From 2-02-FULL-55-14 sp964581115 (GTDB lineage: Bacteria > Bacteroidota > Ignavibacteria > UBA10030): DNA of 62,027 nucleotides. Made by a program: the position numbers and the translations under genes. The notes beneath the pieces were generated by a model. It was not told the origin of the DNA. It saw nothing but the letters and a program-made list of their open reading frames with translations, and ran no database searches. The stretch covers positions 1 to 62,027 of the forward strand of contig CAZOMY010000017.1 of assembly GCA_964581115.1 (NCBI GenBank), in the 5' to 3' direction. Below are positions 42,511-50,192 of the stretch, one piece after another; positions within the stretch are counted from its first letter, which is position 1, and each line of letters begins with the position of its first letter.

Positions 42511-44451
42511 CTATTTGTCGTCCACCACCTCGAAATCGGCATTCTCGACCTTCTTGCCGCCGTCGCCGGTCTGGTCGCCTGACGCGCCTCCTGTGGGTCC
42601 CTGTTGCGGACCTGCCCCTGGAGGCGACTGCTGAGCGCGCACCGATTCGTACATCTTGGATGATGCTTCGTTCCACACCGCATTGAGCGCTTCGGTCTTG
42701 GCTTTGATGTCGGCGATGTTACCCGACTTCACGGCCGCTTCAAGATCGTTCGTGGCGGTCTCGAGCCGACCCTTTGCCTCCGCTGGAAGCTTGTCCCCCA
42801 GATCCTTGATCTGCTTGCGGGTCTGGAAGACGAGGCTGTCGGCCTGATTCTTCGTTTCGACCTCCTCCTTCCGCTTCTTGTCCTCGCTCGCATGGGCCTG
42901 CGCATCGGCCTTCATCTTGTTCACTTCTTCCTTGCTCAGACCGCTGGACGACGTGATGCGGATGCTCTGTTCCTTGTTCGTCGCCTTGTCCTTGGCCGAG
43001 ACGTGGAGGATGCCGTTCGCATCGATATCGAACGTCACCTCGATCTGAGGCACGCCCCGAGGCGCCGGCGGAATGCCGTCGAGATGGAACCGACCGAGCG
43101 TACGGTTGTCGTTCGCCATCGGCCGCTCGCCCTGGAGGATGTGGATCTCCACCGAAGGCTGATTGTCGGAAGCAGTCGAGAAGACCTCGCTCTTTTTCGT
43201 CGGGATGGTCGTGTTCGCCTGGATCATCGGTGTCATGACTCCGCCGAGCGTCTCGATGCCGAGCGTCAGGGGCGTGACGTCGAGGAGCAACACGTCGGTC
43301 ACGTCGCCGGCCAACACGCCTCCCTGGATCGCGGCTCCGACGGCCACCACCTCGTCAGGGTTGACTCCTTTGTGGCCTTCCTTACCGAAGATCTCCTTGA
43401 CGAGCTGCTGGATCCGGGGAACGCGCGTCATACCACCGACAAGGATCACTTCGTCGATCTGCGCCGGTGTCAATCCGGCGTCGTCGAGTGCCTTCTTTGT
43501 CGGCCCGACGCATCGTTGAACGAGGTCGTCGACCAGCTGCTCGAATTTGGCACGAGACAGGGACAGGTTCAGGTGCTTCGGACCGTCGGCCGTGGCCGTG
43601 ATGAACGGTAGATTGATCTCCGTTTGCTGAAGCTGCGAAAGCTCCATTTTTGCCTTCTCGGCGGCTTCGCGCAGGCGTTGGAGCGCCATCGGGTCCTTGC
43701 GCAGGTCGATCCCTTCGGTCTTGCGGAACTCATCGGCGATCCAATCCAGCACGCGCATATCGAAGTTGTCGCCCCCCAGGTGCGTGTCGCCGTTGGTCGA
43801 CTTGACCTCAAAGACGCCGTCGCCCAGGTCGAGGATGGAGATGTCGAACGTTCCTCCGCCGAGGTCGAAGACGGCGACCTTGCTGTTCTTGTGCTTCTTG
43901 TCGAGTCCGTAGGCCAGGGCTGCCGCCGTCGGTTCATTGACGATGCGTCGGACATTGAGGCCGGCGATCTCGCCCGCCTCCTTGGTCGCCTGGCGCTGGG
44001 CGTCGTTGAAGTACGCCGGGACCGTGATGACGGCCTCGGTGACGGGACCGCCGAGATAGTCCTCGGCCGTCTGCTTCATCTTCTGCAGGACCATGGCCGA
44101 GATCTCCGGCGGCGAGTAGACGCGGTCGCTCACCTGCACTCGGGCCGTATTGTTGTCCCCCTTCACGACCTTGTAGGGAACGAGCTTCATCTCCTCATTC
44201 ACCTCGTCGAAGAACCGGCCCATGAACCGTTTGATGGAAAAGACCGTGTTCTGGGGGTTGGTGACGGCCTGTCGCTTGGCCGCCGCCCCAACGAGACGTT
44301 CGCCCGACTTGGCGAATCCGACGACCGAGGGCGTGGTGCGTGCCCCTTCGGCGTTCGCGATCACAACGGGATCGTTTCCCTCCATGACGGCGACGACGGA
44401 ATTCGTGGTGCCAAGGTCGATGCCGATGATCTTGCCTGATGTTCCTGCCAT
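42511..44451 (-). CDS. dnaK: chaperone DnaK (Hsp70)
   Basis: A 646-residue Hsp70. The ATPase domain starts GKIIGIDLGTTNSVVAVMEG and includes VPAYFNDAQRQATKEAG and VFDLGGGTFDISIL. The substrate-binding domain follows the linker VLLLDVTPLTLGIETLGG. The tail ends NADFEVVDDK as in many FCB DnaKs. The ATG at 44451 has AGGAGAGG 9 nt upstream. dnaJ and grpE are not adjacent; here dnaK sits with small heat-shock genes and clpB. Confidence 0.97.
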   Translation of the reverse strand: MAGTSGKIIGIDLGTTNSVVAVMEGNDPVVIANAEGARTTPSVVGFAKSGERLVGAAAKRQAVTNPQNTVFSIKRFMGRFFDEVNEEMKLVPYKVVKGDNNTARVQVSDRVYSPPEISAMVLQKMKQTAEDYLGGPVTEAVITVPAYFNDAQRQATKEAGEIAGLNVRRIVNEPTAAALAYGLDKKHKNSKVAVFDLGGGTFDISILDLGDGVFEVKSTNGDTHLGGDNFDMRVLDWIADEFRKTEGIDLRKDPMALQRLREAAEKAKMELSQLQQTEINLPFITATADGPKHLNLSLSRAKFEQLVDDLVQRCVGPTKKALDDAGLTPAQIDEVILVGGMTRVPRIQQLVKEIFGKEGHKGVNPDEVVAVGAAIQGGVLAGDVTDVLLLDVTPLTLGIETLGGVMTPMIQANTTIPTKKSEVFSTASDNQPSVEIHILQGERPMANDNRTLGRFHLDGIPPAPRGVPQIEVTFDIDANGILHVSAKDKATNKEQSIRITSSSGLSKEEVNKMKADAQAHASEDKKRKEEVETKNQADSLVFQTRKQIKDLGDKLPAEAKGRLETATNDLEAAVKSGNIADIKAKTEALNAVWNEASSKMYESVRAQQSPPGAGPQQGPTGGASGDQTGDGGKKVENADFEVVDDK

Positions 44452-44592
44452 GATATGTACCTCTCCTGAATGTGCCGAGCCCCCGACGGGATTCGGCGAT
44501 GCATGGGTAGCTGCGTGAACGCTGGTACGGAGCGCGGGGCCGGTCCACGCATCGGTGTTCCGGCCCACCTCCGTCGTCCGACAGAACGGATG
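44452..44592 (-). other. gap between dnaK and hsp20
   Basis: This 141-bp gap contains the dnaK Shine-Dalgarno and GC-rich sequence. I see no repeat array, CIRCE element or promoter in it. Confidence 0.3.
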
Positions 44593-45054
44593 TTATTTCA
44601 CTTTGACCTCGATCTCCTTCGGCCGCGCTTCTTCGGCCTTCGGGAGTCGAACGGTTAGAACGCCGTCAGAGACCGTGGCGTCGATCTTCTCGGGCCGGAC
44701 CGTCGTCGGCAGGGTGAATGAGCGCTGGAATGAGCCATACGAGCGCTCAATGCGCCGATAGCCCTTTTCCTCTTCGTTCGATTCCTGCTTTTTCTCGCCG
44801 CGGATCGTGAGAACGTTGTTCTCGATGGTGATCTTCACGTCGTCCTTGCGGACGCCCGGAAGCTCCATACGGACCTCGTACTCAATGTCCCGTTCGATGA
44901 TATCGACGGCCGGCGACCACATGGACAGCCCGGCTCCAACTTCGTCGTTCCTGAAAAACGAATCGAACAGGCGGTTCATCTCCCTCTGAATGCTCAGCAT
45001 CTCAGAGGGCCACGCGGACAGCTCGCGCGTCGGGTTCCAACGAATGAGTGACAT
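44593..45054 (-). CDS. small heat-shock protein, Hsp20 family (third copy)
   Basis: A 153-residue alpha-crystallin chaperone of the class starting MSLIRWNPTREL. The alpha-crystallin domain covers about 45-150 with VRMELPGVRKDDVKITIENNVLTIRGEK, and ends with the VLTVRLPKAEEARPKEIEV tail containing the GVLTVRLPK strand. The ATG at 45054 follows AGAGGG by 6 nt; an in-frame ATG at 45069 is less likely. This is the most canonical of the three copies and lies directly upstream of dnaK. Confidence 0.93.
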   Translation of the reverse strand: MSLIRWNPTRELSAWPSEMLSIQREMNRLFDSFFRNDEVGAGLSMWSPAVDIIERDIEYEVRMELPGVRKDDVKITIENNVLTIRGEKKQESNEEEKGYRRIERSYGSFQRSFTLPTTVRPEKIDATVSDGVLTVRLPKAEEARPKEIEVKVK

Positions 45055-45069
45055 GGCGTACCCTCTCAT

Positions 45070-45119
45070 GAATGAAGATGGTGGATTGTTGGTTGATGCG
45101 TGAAGATGATAGCTGGTGA
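45070..45119. repeat. heptad repeat between hsp20 copies two and three
   Basis: On the plus strand the units GAATGAA, GATGGTG, GATTGTT, GGTTGAT, GCGTGAA, GATGATA and GCTGGTG follow in a 7-bp register, consensus GNNTGNN. On the mRNA strand this is a run rich in ATC/CAAC units directly upstream of the third hsp20. No second arm is seen. Confidence 0.6.
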
Positions 45120-45147
45120 AGCTCTTTCGATGACTGTTGTTTTCAGA

Positions 45148-45546
45148 TCAATGCACCGGTATCTCCCGGGGACGCATCGCGTCGGATTTCGGGACATGTA
45201 CCGTGAGGACCCCATGCTGTACCTCGGCCGTAATGCGGCCTTCATCAATGCCTGTGCCGAGATTGAAGCGACGCTCGTACCGGTTCCAGAGGATCTCCCG
45301 ATGGACCGTCCGCGAAGCTTGCTGAACACCGGTCATCAGATCCGCCGCGATCGTCAACGAGCCTCGCTCGACGGCAACACGGATGGACTCGCGGGCAGCG
45401 CCGGGAAGATCGAGCCGAACGATGAACTCAGCATCCGTCTCGATGACGTCGGCGACGGGGGTAGCAACGACTGCCAACGTTGCCGGCGATCGAGCCGGGA
45501 GATGTGTCCCGTTCCGGTAGATCGTGATGGCGTTGGAGCGTTCCAT
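45148..45546 (-). CDS. small heat-shock protein, Hsp20 family (second copy)
   Basis: A 132-residue alpha-crystallin protein, the most divergent copy. PVADVIETDAEFIVRLDLPGAARESIRVAVERGSLTIAAD is the first half of the alpha-crystallin domain, and GVLTVHVPKSDAMRPREI is the C-terminal strand with the conserved Gly-Val-Leu-Thr. GGAGGATC precedes the ATG at 45546. The stop of the first copy lies 12 bp upstream. Confidence 0.88.
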   Translation of the reverse strand: MERSNAITIYRNGTHLPARSPATLAVVATPVADVIETDAEFIVRLDLPGAARESIRVAVERGSLTIAADLMTGVQQASRTVHREILWNRYERRFNLGTGIDEGRITAEVQHGVLTVHVPKSDAMRPREIPVH

Positions 45547-45558
45547 GCGATCCTCCGC

Positions 45559-45948
45559 TCAGCGAACCTCGATGACACGAGGCTTGGCGACCTCCGCTTT
45601 CGGCAACGTCACTCGCAGAATTCCGTCGGCGAGGTGCGCCGTCATGTTGCCAACCTCGACGGGATGATGGACCCGCAAGGAACGGCGATAGGCTCCGGCC
45701 GTCTGCTCGCGCATCAGAACCCGTCCCTTCTCGGGAATCTCGAACGGCTTCCGCTCTGCCGTCACCGTCAGCACTCCCCGCTCAAATGTGACCTTGACGT
45801 CGGACTTCTCAACGCCCGGAAGCTCGACCACCGCAACGGTCTGGTTGTCGTCTTCCATGATGTCCGTGTTCGGGGCGACCACTTCTTGGGTGACCATCGC
45901 CTCGAGCGCCCCTTCTGTCATTGCGGGAACTGCAAACTTGATCAGCAT
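45559..45948 (-). CDS. small heat-shock protein, Hsp20 family (first copy)
   Basis: A 129-residue alpha-crystallin protein. PNTDIMEDDNQTVAVVELPGVEKSDVKVTFERGVLTVTAE and the terminal LADGILRVTLPKAEVAKPRVIEVR-like strand define the domain. The ATG at 45948 has AAGGAG 7 nt upstream. It is the first gene of the hsp20-hsp20-hsp20-dnaK-clpB series and lies behind the sigma54-like promoter at 45991-46007. Confidence 0.9.
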   Translation of the reverse strand: MLIKFAVPAMTEGALEAMVTQEVVAPNTDIMEDDNQTVAVVELPGVEKSDVKVTFERGVLTVTAERKPFEIPEKGRVLMREQTAGAYRRSLRVHHPVEVGNMTAHLADGILRVTLPKAEVAKPRVIEVR

Positions 45949-45990
45949 CGTGATTCTCCTTGATTGGGATTTGGAATCTGCTCCATAACC

Positions 45991-46007
45991 ATCCAATCAC
46001 CGTGCCA
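45991..46007 (-). promoter_or_regulatory. sigma54-like promoter of the heat-shock series
   Basis: On the minus strand the sequence reads TGGCACG, GTGA, TTGGA. The -24 box is the consensus TGGCACG, and the -12 box TTGG differs from TTGC at one base. The spacing between the two GG/GC steps is the required 10 nt. Transcription would start near 45981, giving a leader of about 33 nt with a good Shine-Dalgarno. Two NtrC-type activators are encoded in the window. The mismatch in the near-invariant -12 C lowers confidence. Confidence 0.45.
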
Positions 46008-46090
46008 GTCTTGAAAAATGCCCAAGAACTAAAAAAAATAGAATCTGAAAGATTGAAATTCGTGATCTGCATTTATGGCACGTCAGAATG

Positions 46091-46135
46091 GCAGTCAAAT
46101 GACTATTTGATATGACAAATTGATTATATGACTGC
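46091..46135. promoter_or_regulatory. AT-rich region with inverted repeats, possible operator
   Basis: TCAAAT-GACT-ATTTGA (46095-46110) is a perfect 6-bp inverted repeat. GCAGTCA at 46091-46097 and TGACTGC at 46129-46135 form a second, wider one. They lie in the AT-rich gap (45949-46195) between the divergent hsp20 and M28 peptidase genes. Upstream of the peptidase, TTGAAT and TATGTT spaced 17 bp make a weak promoter pair. Confidence 0.4.
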
Positions 46136-46195
46136 AAAAATGTCAGAGTTTAATGATTTGAATTCTCAGCCTATTCTCTATATGTTTAATATCTA

Positions 46196-47791
46196 ATGCC
46201 CCAAATTCCGGAGCCATTCTTGAAGATCATCGCATTTCTGTTCCTGGCTTCTGTCACCGCATTGGCACAAGTTCCTGATCCGATCATTCGCACAGGATAC
46301 GAATCGATTACTGCGGGTGACCTGAAGACCCATGTCTATGTCCTCGCCTCCGACAGCCTCGAAGGCCGCGAGACCGCCGAGCCGGGTCAACGCAAGGCAG
46401 CCCGCTACATCGCTTCGCACTTCAAGCGCCTGGGACTCAAGCCGCTCGGCCCCGATGGAAGCTACTTTCAGCCCTTCGAGGTGGAGATCACCAGGGTCGA
46501 TCCAACCCGGTCGCATCTCCTCGTGAATGCGAATGAGGCGTGGAATCAACCATGGGGCCAGGACTTCCTGACGATGTCGACCAAGGACACGACCGTCACG
46601 TCGTCGGTCGTGTTCGTCGGTTACGTCGATACGCGGATCGCTCCCGAGTTACGCGCCAAGGTGGCCGGCAAGATCGTCGTCGCCCTTCTCGGCTCCCGGC
46701 AACAGGCCGGCGACACAAGCGCCAACGTGCCGATGATGCGGATGTTCGCCTCTCGACGTGATTCCGGGGTCGCCGTCGTTCTCTCCGTCGCCGACGACAC
46801 AGGACGGTCCAGCTTCGCCCGCTTGTATGAAATGATTGCCGGCGTCGGGCTCGACAAAGGCCAGATGCGGCTCAAGGACGCTCCTCCGTCCGGTCCCCGC
46901 ATGACCCAACAGCAGGTCCGCGGCCTGGTCTCATCCGAGGCAGCCGACCGACTGTTCAGGGCGGCGGGCACTTCGCTGGCCGATCTCCGAAAGCGCGCCG
47001 CCCTTGAAACCGACTTTCAGCCGGTCTTCCTCGACAACATCTCCATCACTGTTCGGAATGCCGTGATCCACGAAGTGAAGCCGACAGAGAACGTGGCCGG
47101 ACTGTTGGAAGGATCGGACCCATTGTTGAAGGACGAGATCGTTGTCTTTACGGCCCACTATGATCACGTCGGGAAGACGCGCTCGGGCGTCATCTACTAC
47201 GGCGCCGACGACGATGCCTCCGGCACGTCGGCTGTGATGGAAGTGGCTGAAGCCTTCGCGGCCAATCCCGTGAAGCCGAAGCGCAGCATGCTCTTCATGA
47301 CCGTCTCGGGCGAGGAGAAGGGGCTGCTCGGATCCACGTACTACGTGAACCATCCATTGCTGCCGCTTGACAAGACGCTGGCCAACGTGAACGCTGACAT
47401 GCTGGGACGGATGGATACGAAGTACGAGCCGATGAAGGTGGCGAACTATGTGTACGTCATCGGCTCGGACAAGATCAGTCCCGATCTTGACAGCCTGCTC
47501 CGATCGGCCAACGATCAGACCGTGCGGCTCCAGCTCGACTATACCTATAACGACGAGAACGATCCGAACCAGTTCTACCGTCGCAGCGATCATTACAACT
47601 TTGCGAAGAACGGCATTCCTGTCGTCTTCTTTTTCACCGGCACCCATGCCGACTACCATCAGCCAACCGACACGCCGGACAAGATCCTCTACGACCGCAT
47701 GGTCTCCATCTCGCGCCTCATCTATGCCACTGGTTGGAGGGTGGCCCAGAAGCCGGGTGGACTGAAGCGCAAGCCGGCGACGGGATCGTGA
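46196..47791 (+). CDS. exported M28-family metallopeptidase
   Basis: A 531-residue zinc aminopeptidase-like protein with a signal peptide over about residues 8-24. A PA-type insert precedes the catalytic domain. Metal ligands are visible in FTAHYDHVGK (His/Asp), YGADDDASGTSA, VSGEEKGLLGS (catalytic Glu pair) and the C-terminal GTHADYHQPTDTPDK (His). This set is typical of dinuclear M28 enzymes acting on peptides. The substrate is unknown. Its stop overlaps the birA start. Confidence 0.92.
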   Translation: MPQIPEPFLKIIAFLFLASVTALAQVPDPIIRTGYESITAGDLKTHVYVLASDSLEGRETAEPGQRKAARYIASHFKRLGLKPLGPDGSYFQPFEVEITRVDPTRSHLLVNANEAWNQPWGQDFLTMSTKDTTVTSSVVFVGYVDTRIAPELRAKVAGKIVVALLGSRQQAGDTSANVPMMRMFASRRDSGVAVVLSVADDTGRSSFARLYEMIAGVGLDKGQMRLKDAPPSGPRMTQQQVRGLVSSEAADRLFRAAGTSLADLRKRAALETDFQPVFLDNISITVRNAVIHEVKPTENVAGLLEGSDPLLKDEIVVFTAHYDHVGKTRSGVIYYGADDDASGTSAVMEVAEAFAANPVKPKRSMLFMTVSGEEKGLLGSTYYVNHPLLPLDKTLANVNADMLGRMDTKYEPMKVANYVYVIGSDKISPDLDSLLRSANDQTVRLQLDYTYNDENDPNQFYRRSDHYNFAKNGIPVVFFFTGTHADYHQPTDTPDKILYDRMVSISRLIYATGWRVAQKPGGLKRKPATGS

Positions 47792-48576
47792 CCGCACCGC
47801 TTGACAAGGCGGCCCTCCTTCGGGGGCTGTCGACCCGCGTTTTCGGCCGGAAACTGTTTGTCTTTGCCGAGATCGACTCCACAAATGCGTGCGCCCGAGC
47901 GCTCGCCGATATCGGCAACCCCCAGGGGACTGTGGTCATAGCCGACCACCAAACGGCCGGCCGCGGGCGACTCGGCCGCCGTTGGGAGGCCGAGCCACGT
48001 GCAAACCTTCTGCTGTCGGTACTGCTGGGATCCGGAGACGAGTTCCCCGTCTGGCGGTGGACCTACCTGCTCTCAGAAGCAACGGCCCGCGTGGTAGAAT
48101 CCGTCACAGGACTTCCTGTCCAAACCAAGTGGCCGAATGACCTGCTCCTCCGGGACAAGAAGTGCTGCGGCATCCTACTGGAATCGACGGGAAGCGCCGA
48201 CCGCACCTCATGGGTCGGCGGCATTGGTCTCAACGTGAATCAACAGACGTTCCCGGAGGGGTTCGGTTCTCACGCGACCTCGCTGAAGTCGGCGACGGGC
48301 GAATCCCACGACCGGACGCGGTTGTTTCAGGCCCTTATGGTAAGCATCGAAGAACTCCACGATCGTTCGAAGGTCGACGGGGGAGATCACATGCTACGTT
48401 CCTGGTCCGAACGTTGTGTTACGTTCGGACGGCCCGTCGCCGTCCGCGGCGGTGGCGCGCATCTGGACGGAACAGCCGTCGGCCTGAGCGACGGCGGAGG
48501 GCTGGTCGTGCGGCATGGCGACCGGACGACCACCGTCTTCGCGGGCGACGTGACCATCATTGAACCGACCGTTTGA
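47788..48576 (+). CDS. birA: biotin-[acetyl-CoA-carboxylase] ligase, catalytic form
   Basis: A 262-residue ligase that attaches biotin to carboxyl-carrier domains. GRGRLGRRW at 58-66 binds biotinyl-AMP, KWPNDLLL at 114-121 and CCGIL at 126-130 follow, and there is a short C-terminal SH3-like domain. No N-terminal DNA-binding wing is present, so it should not repress transcription as E. coli BirA does. The start is GTG at 47788, overlapping the M28 stop (GTGA). The acyl-CoA carboxylase system of the first region would need it. Confidence 0.92.
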   Translation: MTAPLDKAALLRGLSTRVFGRKLFVFAEIDSTNACARALADIGNPQGTVVIADHQTAGRGRLGRRWEAEPRANLLLSVLLGSGDEFPVWRWTYLLSEATARVVESVTGLPVQTKWPNDLLLRDKKCCGILLESTGSADRTSWVGGIGLNVNQQTFPEGFGSHATSLKSATGESHDRTRLFQALMVSIEELHDRSKVDGGDHMLRSWSERCVTFGRPVAVRGGGAHLDGTAVGLSDGGGLVVRHGDRTTTVFAGDVTIIEPTV

Positions 48577-48582
48577 ATCCCT

Positions 48583-49365
48583 ATGCTCCTCGCGATCGAT
48601 ATCGGCAATTCCCACACCGTCGTCGGCGTCTTCGACGGCGAACGACTGGCATCCGAGTGGCGGGTCACAACGCATGACCTTCGAACGAGCGACGAGGTCG
48701 GCGTGTACGTCCGGTCTCTCCTTCGCGACGGCGGCTTCGATCTGCGCGCCATCGATCGCGTGGGCATTGCGTCCGTCGTGCCGCCGCTCACCCGCTCATA
48801 CGAACGGATGGCCCGGGCCACATTTCAGGTCGAGCCGGTGCTTGTTCACGGAGGCCTGGACCTCGGATTCCGGATCCTCTATCTGGACCCGATGGCGGTC
48901 GGCGCGGACCGGCTTTGCAATGCCATCGCTGGCTTCCGAAAGTATGGCGGCCCGCTCATCATCGTGGATTTCGGAACGGCGACCACCTACGACGTCGTGG
49001 GGCCGAACGGTGACTATTGGGGCGGCGTGATCGCCCCCGGCGTTGAGACGTCGGCGGCCGACCTTCATCGTCGGGCCGCCAAGCTGCCGCGCGTCGACCT
49101 CACCCTGCCTGCCCACGTGATCGGACGCGACACCGTCGAGAGCATGCAATCGGGGATCCTGTACGGAGCCATCGACGCCACGGAAGGGATGATCCGCCGG
49201 CTGTCGGAAGTGATCGTCGCCGAAGGAGGGCCGTCACCGACCGTCATCGCCACCGGCGGCTTTTCGGCGTTCCTTCGTCGGCATTCCTCCCTGATCGCAC
49301 ACCACGAGCCGTTCCTGGTGCTCGACGGCATCCGCCTCATTTGCGACCGGGTTTCGGCGCTCTGA
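48583..49365 (+). CDS. coaX: type III pantothenate kinase
   Basis: A 260-residue ASKHA-fold kinase that phosphorylates pantothenate at the first step of CoA synthesis. The phosphate motif is DIGNSHTVVGVF at 6-17, with PMAVGADR at 103-110 and DFGTATTYD at 129-137. Type III enzymes are insensitive to CoA feedback. It follows birA by 6 bp; birA-coaX adjacency is common. Confidence 0.96.
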   Translation: MLLAIDIGNSHTVVGVFDGERLASEWRVTTHDLRTSDEVGVYVRSLLRDGGFDLRAIDRVGIASVVPPLTRSYERMARATFQVEPVLVHGGLDLGFRILYLDPMAVGADRLCNAIAGFRKYGGPLIIVDFGTATTYDVVGPNGDYWGGVIAPGVETSAADLHRRAAKLPRVDLTLPAHVIGRDTVESMQSGILYGAIDATEGMIRRLSEVIVAEGGPSPTVIATGGFSAFLRRHSSLIAHHEPFLVLDGIRLICDRVSAL

Positions 49366-49394
49366 TCGCGGCTGACGACCCTCACAAACGAACA

Positions 49395-49415
49395 ACGGCC
49401 CCGAAGTGGGGCCGT
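49395..49415. terminator. bidirectional intrinsic terminator
   Basis: ACGGCCCC at 49395-49402 pairs perfectly with GGGGCCGT at 49408-49415 around a 5-nt loop. On the minus strand it is followed by TGTTCGTTTG, on the plus strand by CGCTCTTAT. It lies between the convergent coaX and response-regulator genes and ends the nuo operon. Confidence 0.75.
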
Positions 49416-49444
49416 CGCTCTTATGTGCCAACCTCGAGACGTCT

Positions 49445-50182
49445 TCAGCCTCGGCGAAGTTCCTTCGCGCTCTTGAGGAGCTCGTCGATTCGTTGCAGAT
49501 ACGAGTGATGCGACGATGCGAAGGCATAGAGCTCGAGGAACGTCTTCATCGTGTTCTCGAGCATCTTCACTTCGCCGTGTAACCGTTCAATGAGGTCGTC
49601 GCACCCCCCACTCTCCCCTTCGGGCAGCTTAGAGGTCCGCTGCCGTAACAGGTCCAATCCGCTGTGCAACGACGCTAAGGCGTCCATGAGCGAGGGCTGG
49701 AGGTTCGTCACGACAGCATGCAGCCTGTCCGTCGCCTCCTGATTGGCCGAGGCCTCGTGCTGTCGGTCCCGTTCCACCTCTTCCATCGCACGCAATCGAC
49801 GGCGTTCGAGCACCGACTGGATCGTAAGTCCCAGGCGCGTCAGGTCGAGCGTCTCCTTTCGGAGATAATCATAGACACCCGCCTTGAGTGCGGAAGATTC
49901 AACCGTGCTGCTTCCCGCCGCCGTCAGCATGATGACGGGGATGCCAAGCCGACGCTCGTTGATCCACTCGGTGAGTTCCAAGCCGTTCACATTCGGCATG
50001 TCATAGTCGGTGATGATCAGACTCGGAAGCGCCTCGCCCCCCTGAAGAAGGTCGATCGCCTCCTGTCCGTCGCGCACCACGCGCGTGACGTAGCCAAATT
50101 GATCGGTCAATTGTGATGCGAGGATGCCGACCAGGGCATCCTCGTCATCGACCAGCAACACGTAGACGGGCGTTGTGTTCAT
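49445..50182 (-). CDS. receiver with degenerate histidine-phosphotransfer-like domain
   Basis: A 245-residue protein with receiver Asp59 and Lys109. A charged linker (RRLRAMEEVERDRQ) resembles that of the protein at 18989-19687, and the VVT segment at 157-159 aligns with its H-box start. However, the position of the phospho-accepting His (His166 there) is Gln162 here, and no HEFNN motif exists. It has no DNA-binding or kinase domain. AGGAGAGG precedes the ATG. It begins 10 bp after nuoN, so it is probably the last gene of the nuo operon. Confidence 0.82.
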   Translation of the reverse strand: MNTTPVYVLLVDDEDALVGILASQLTDQFGYVTRVVRDGQEAIDLLQGGEALPSLIITDYDMPNVNGLELTEWINERRLGIPVIMLTAAGSSTVESSALKAGVYDYLRKETLDLTRLGLTIQSVLERRRLRAMEEVERDRQHEASANQEATDRLHAVVTNLQPSLMDALASLHSGLDLLRQRTSKLPEGESGGCDDLIERLHGEVKMLENTMKTFLELYAFASSHHSYLQRIDELLKSAKELRRG

Positions 50183-50192
50183 GCCTCTCCTC

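Noticed and set aside
46075..46100. Second sigma54 promoter on the plus strand (TGGCACGTCAGAATGGCAG)
   Set aside because: The -24-like TGGCACG is present, but at the required spacing the -12 position reads AATG, not TTGC.
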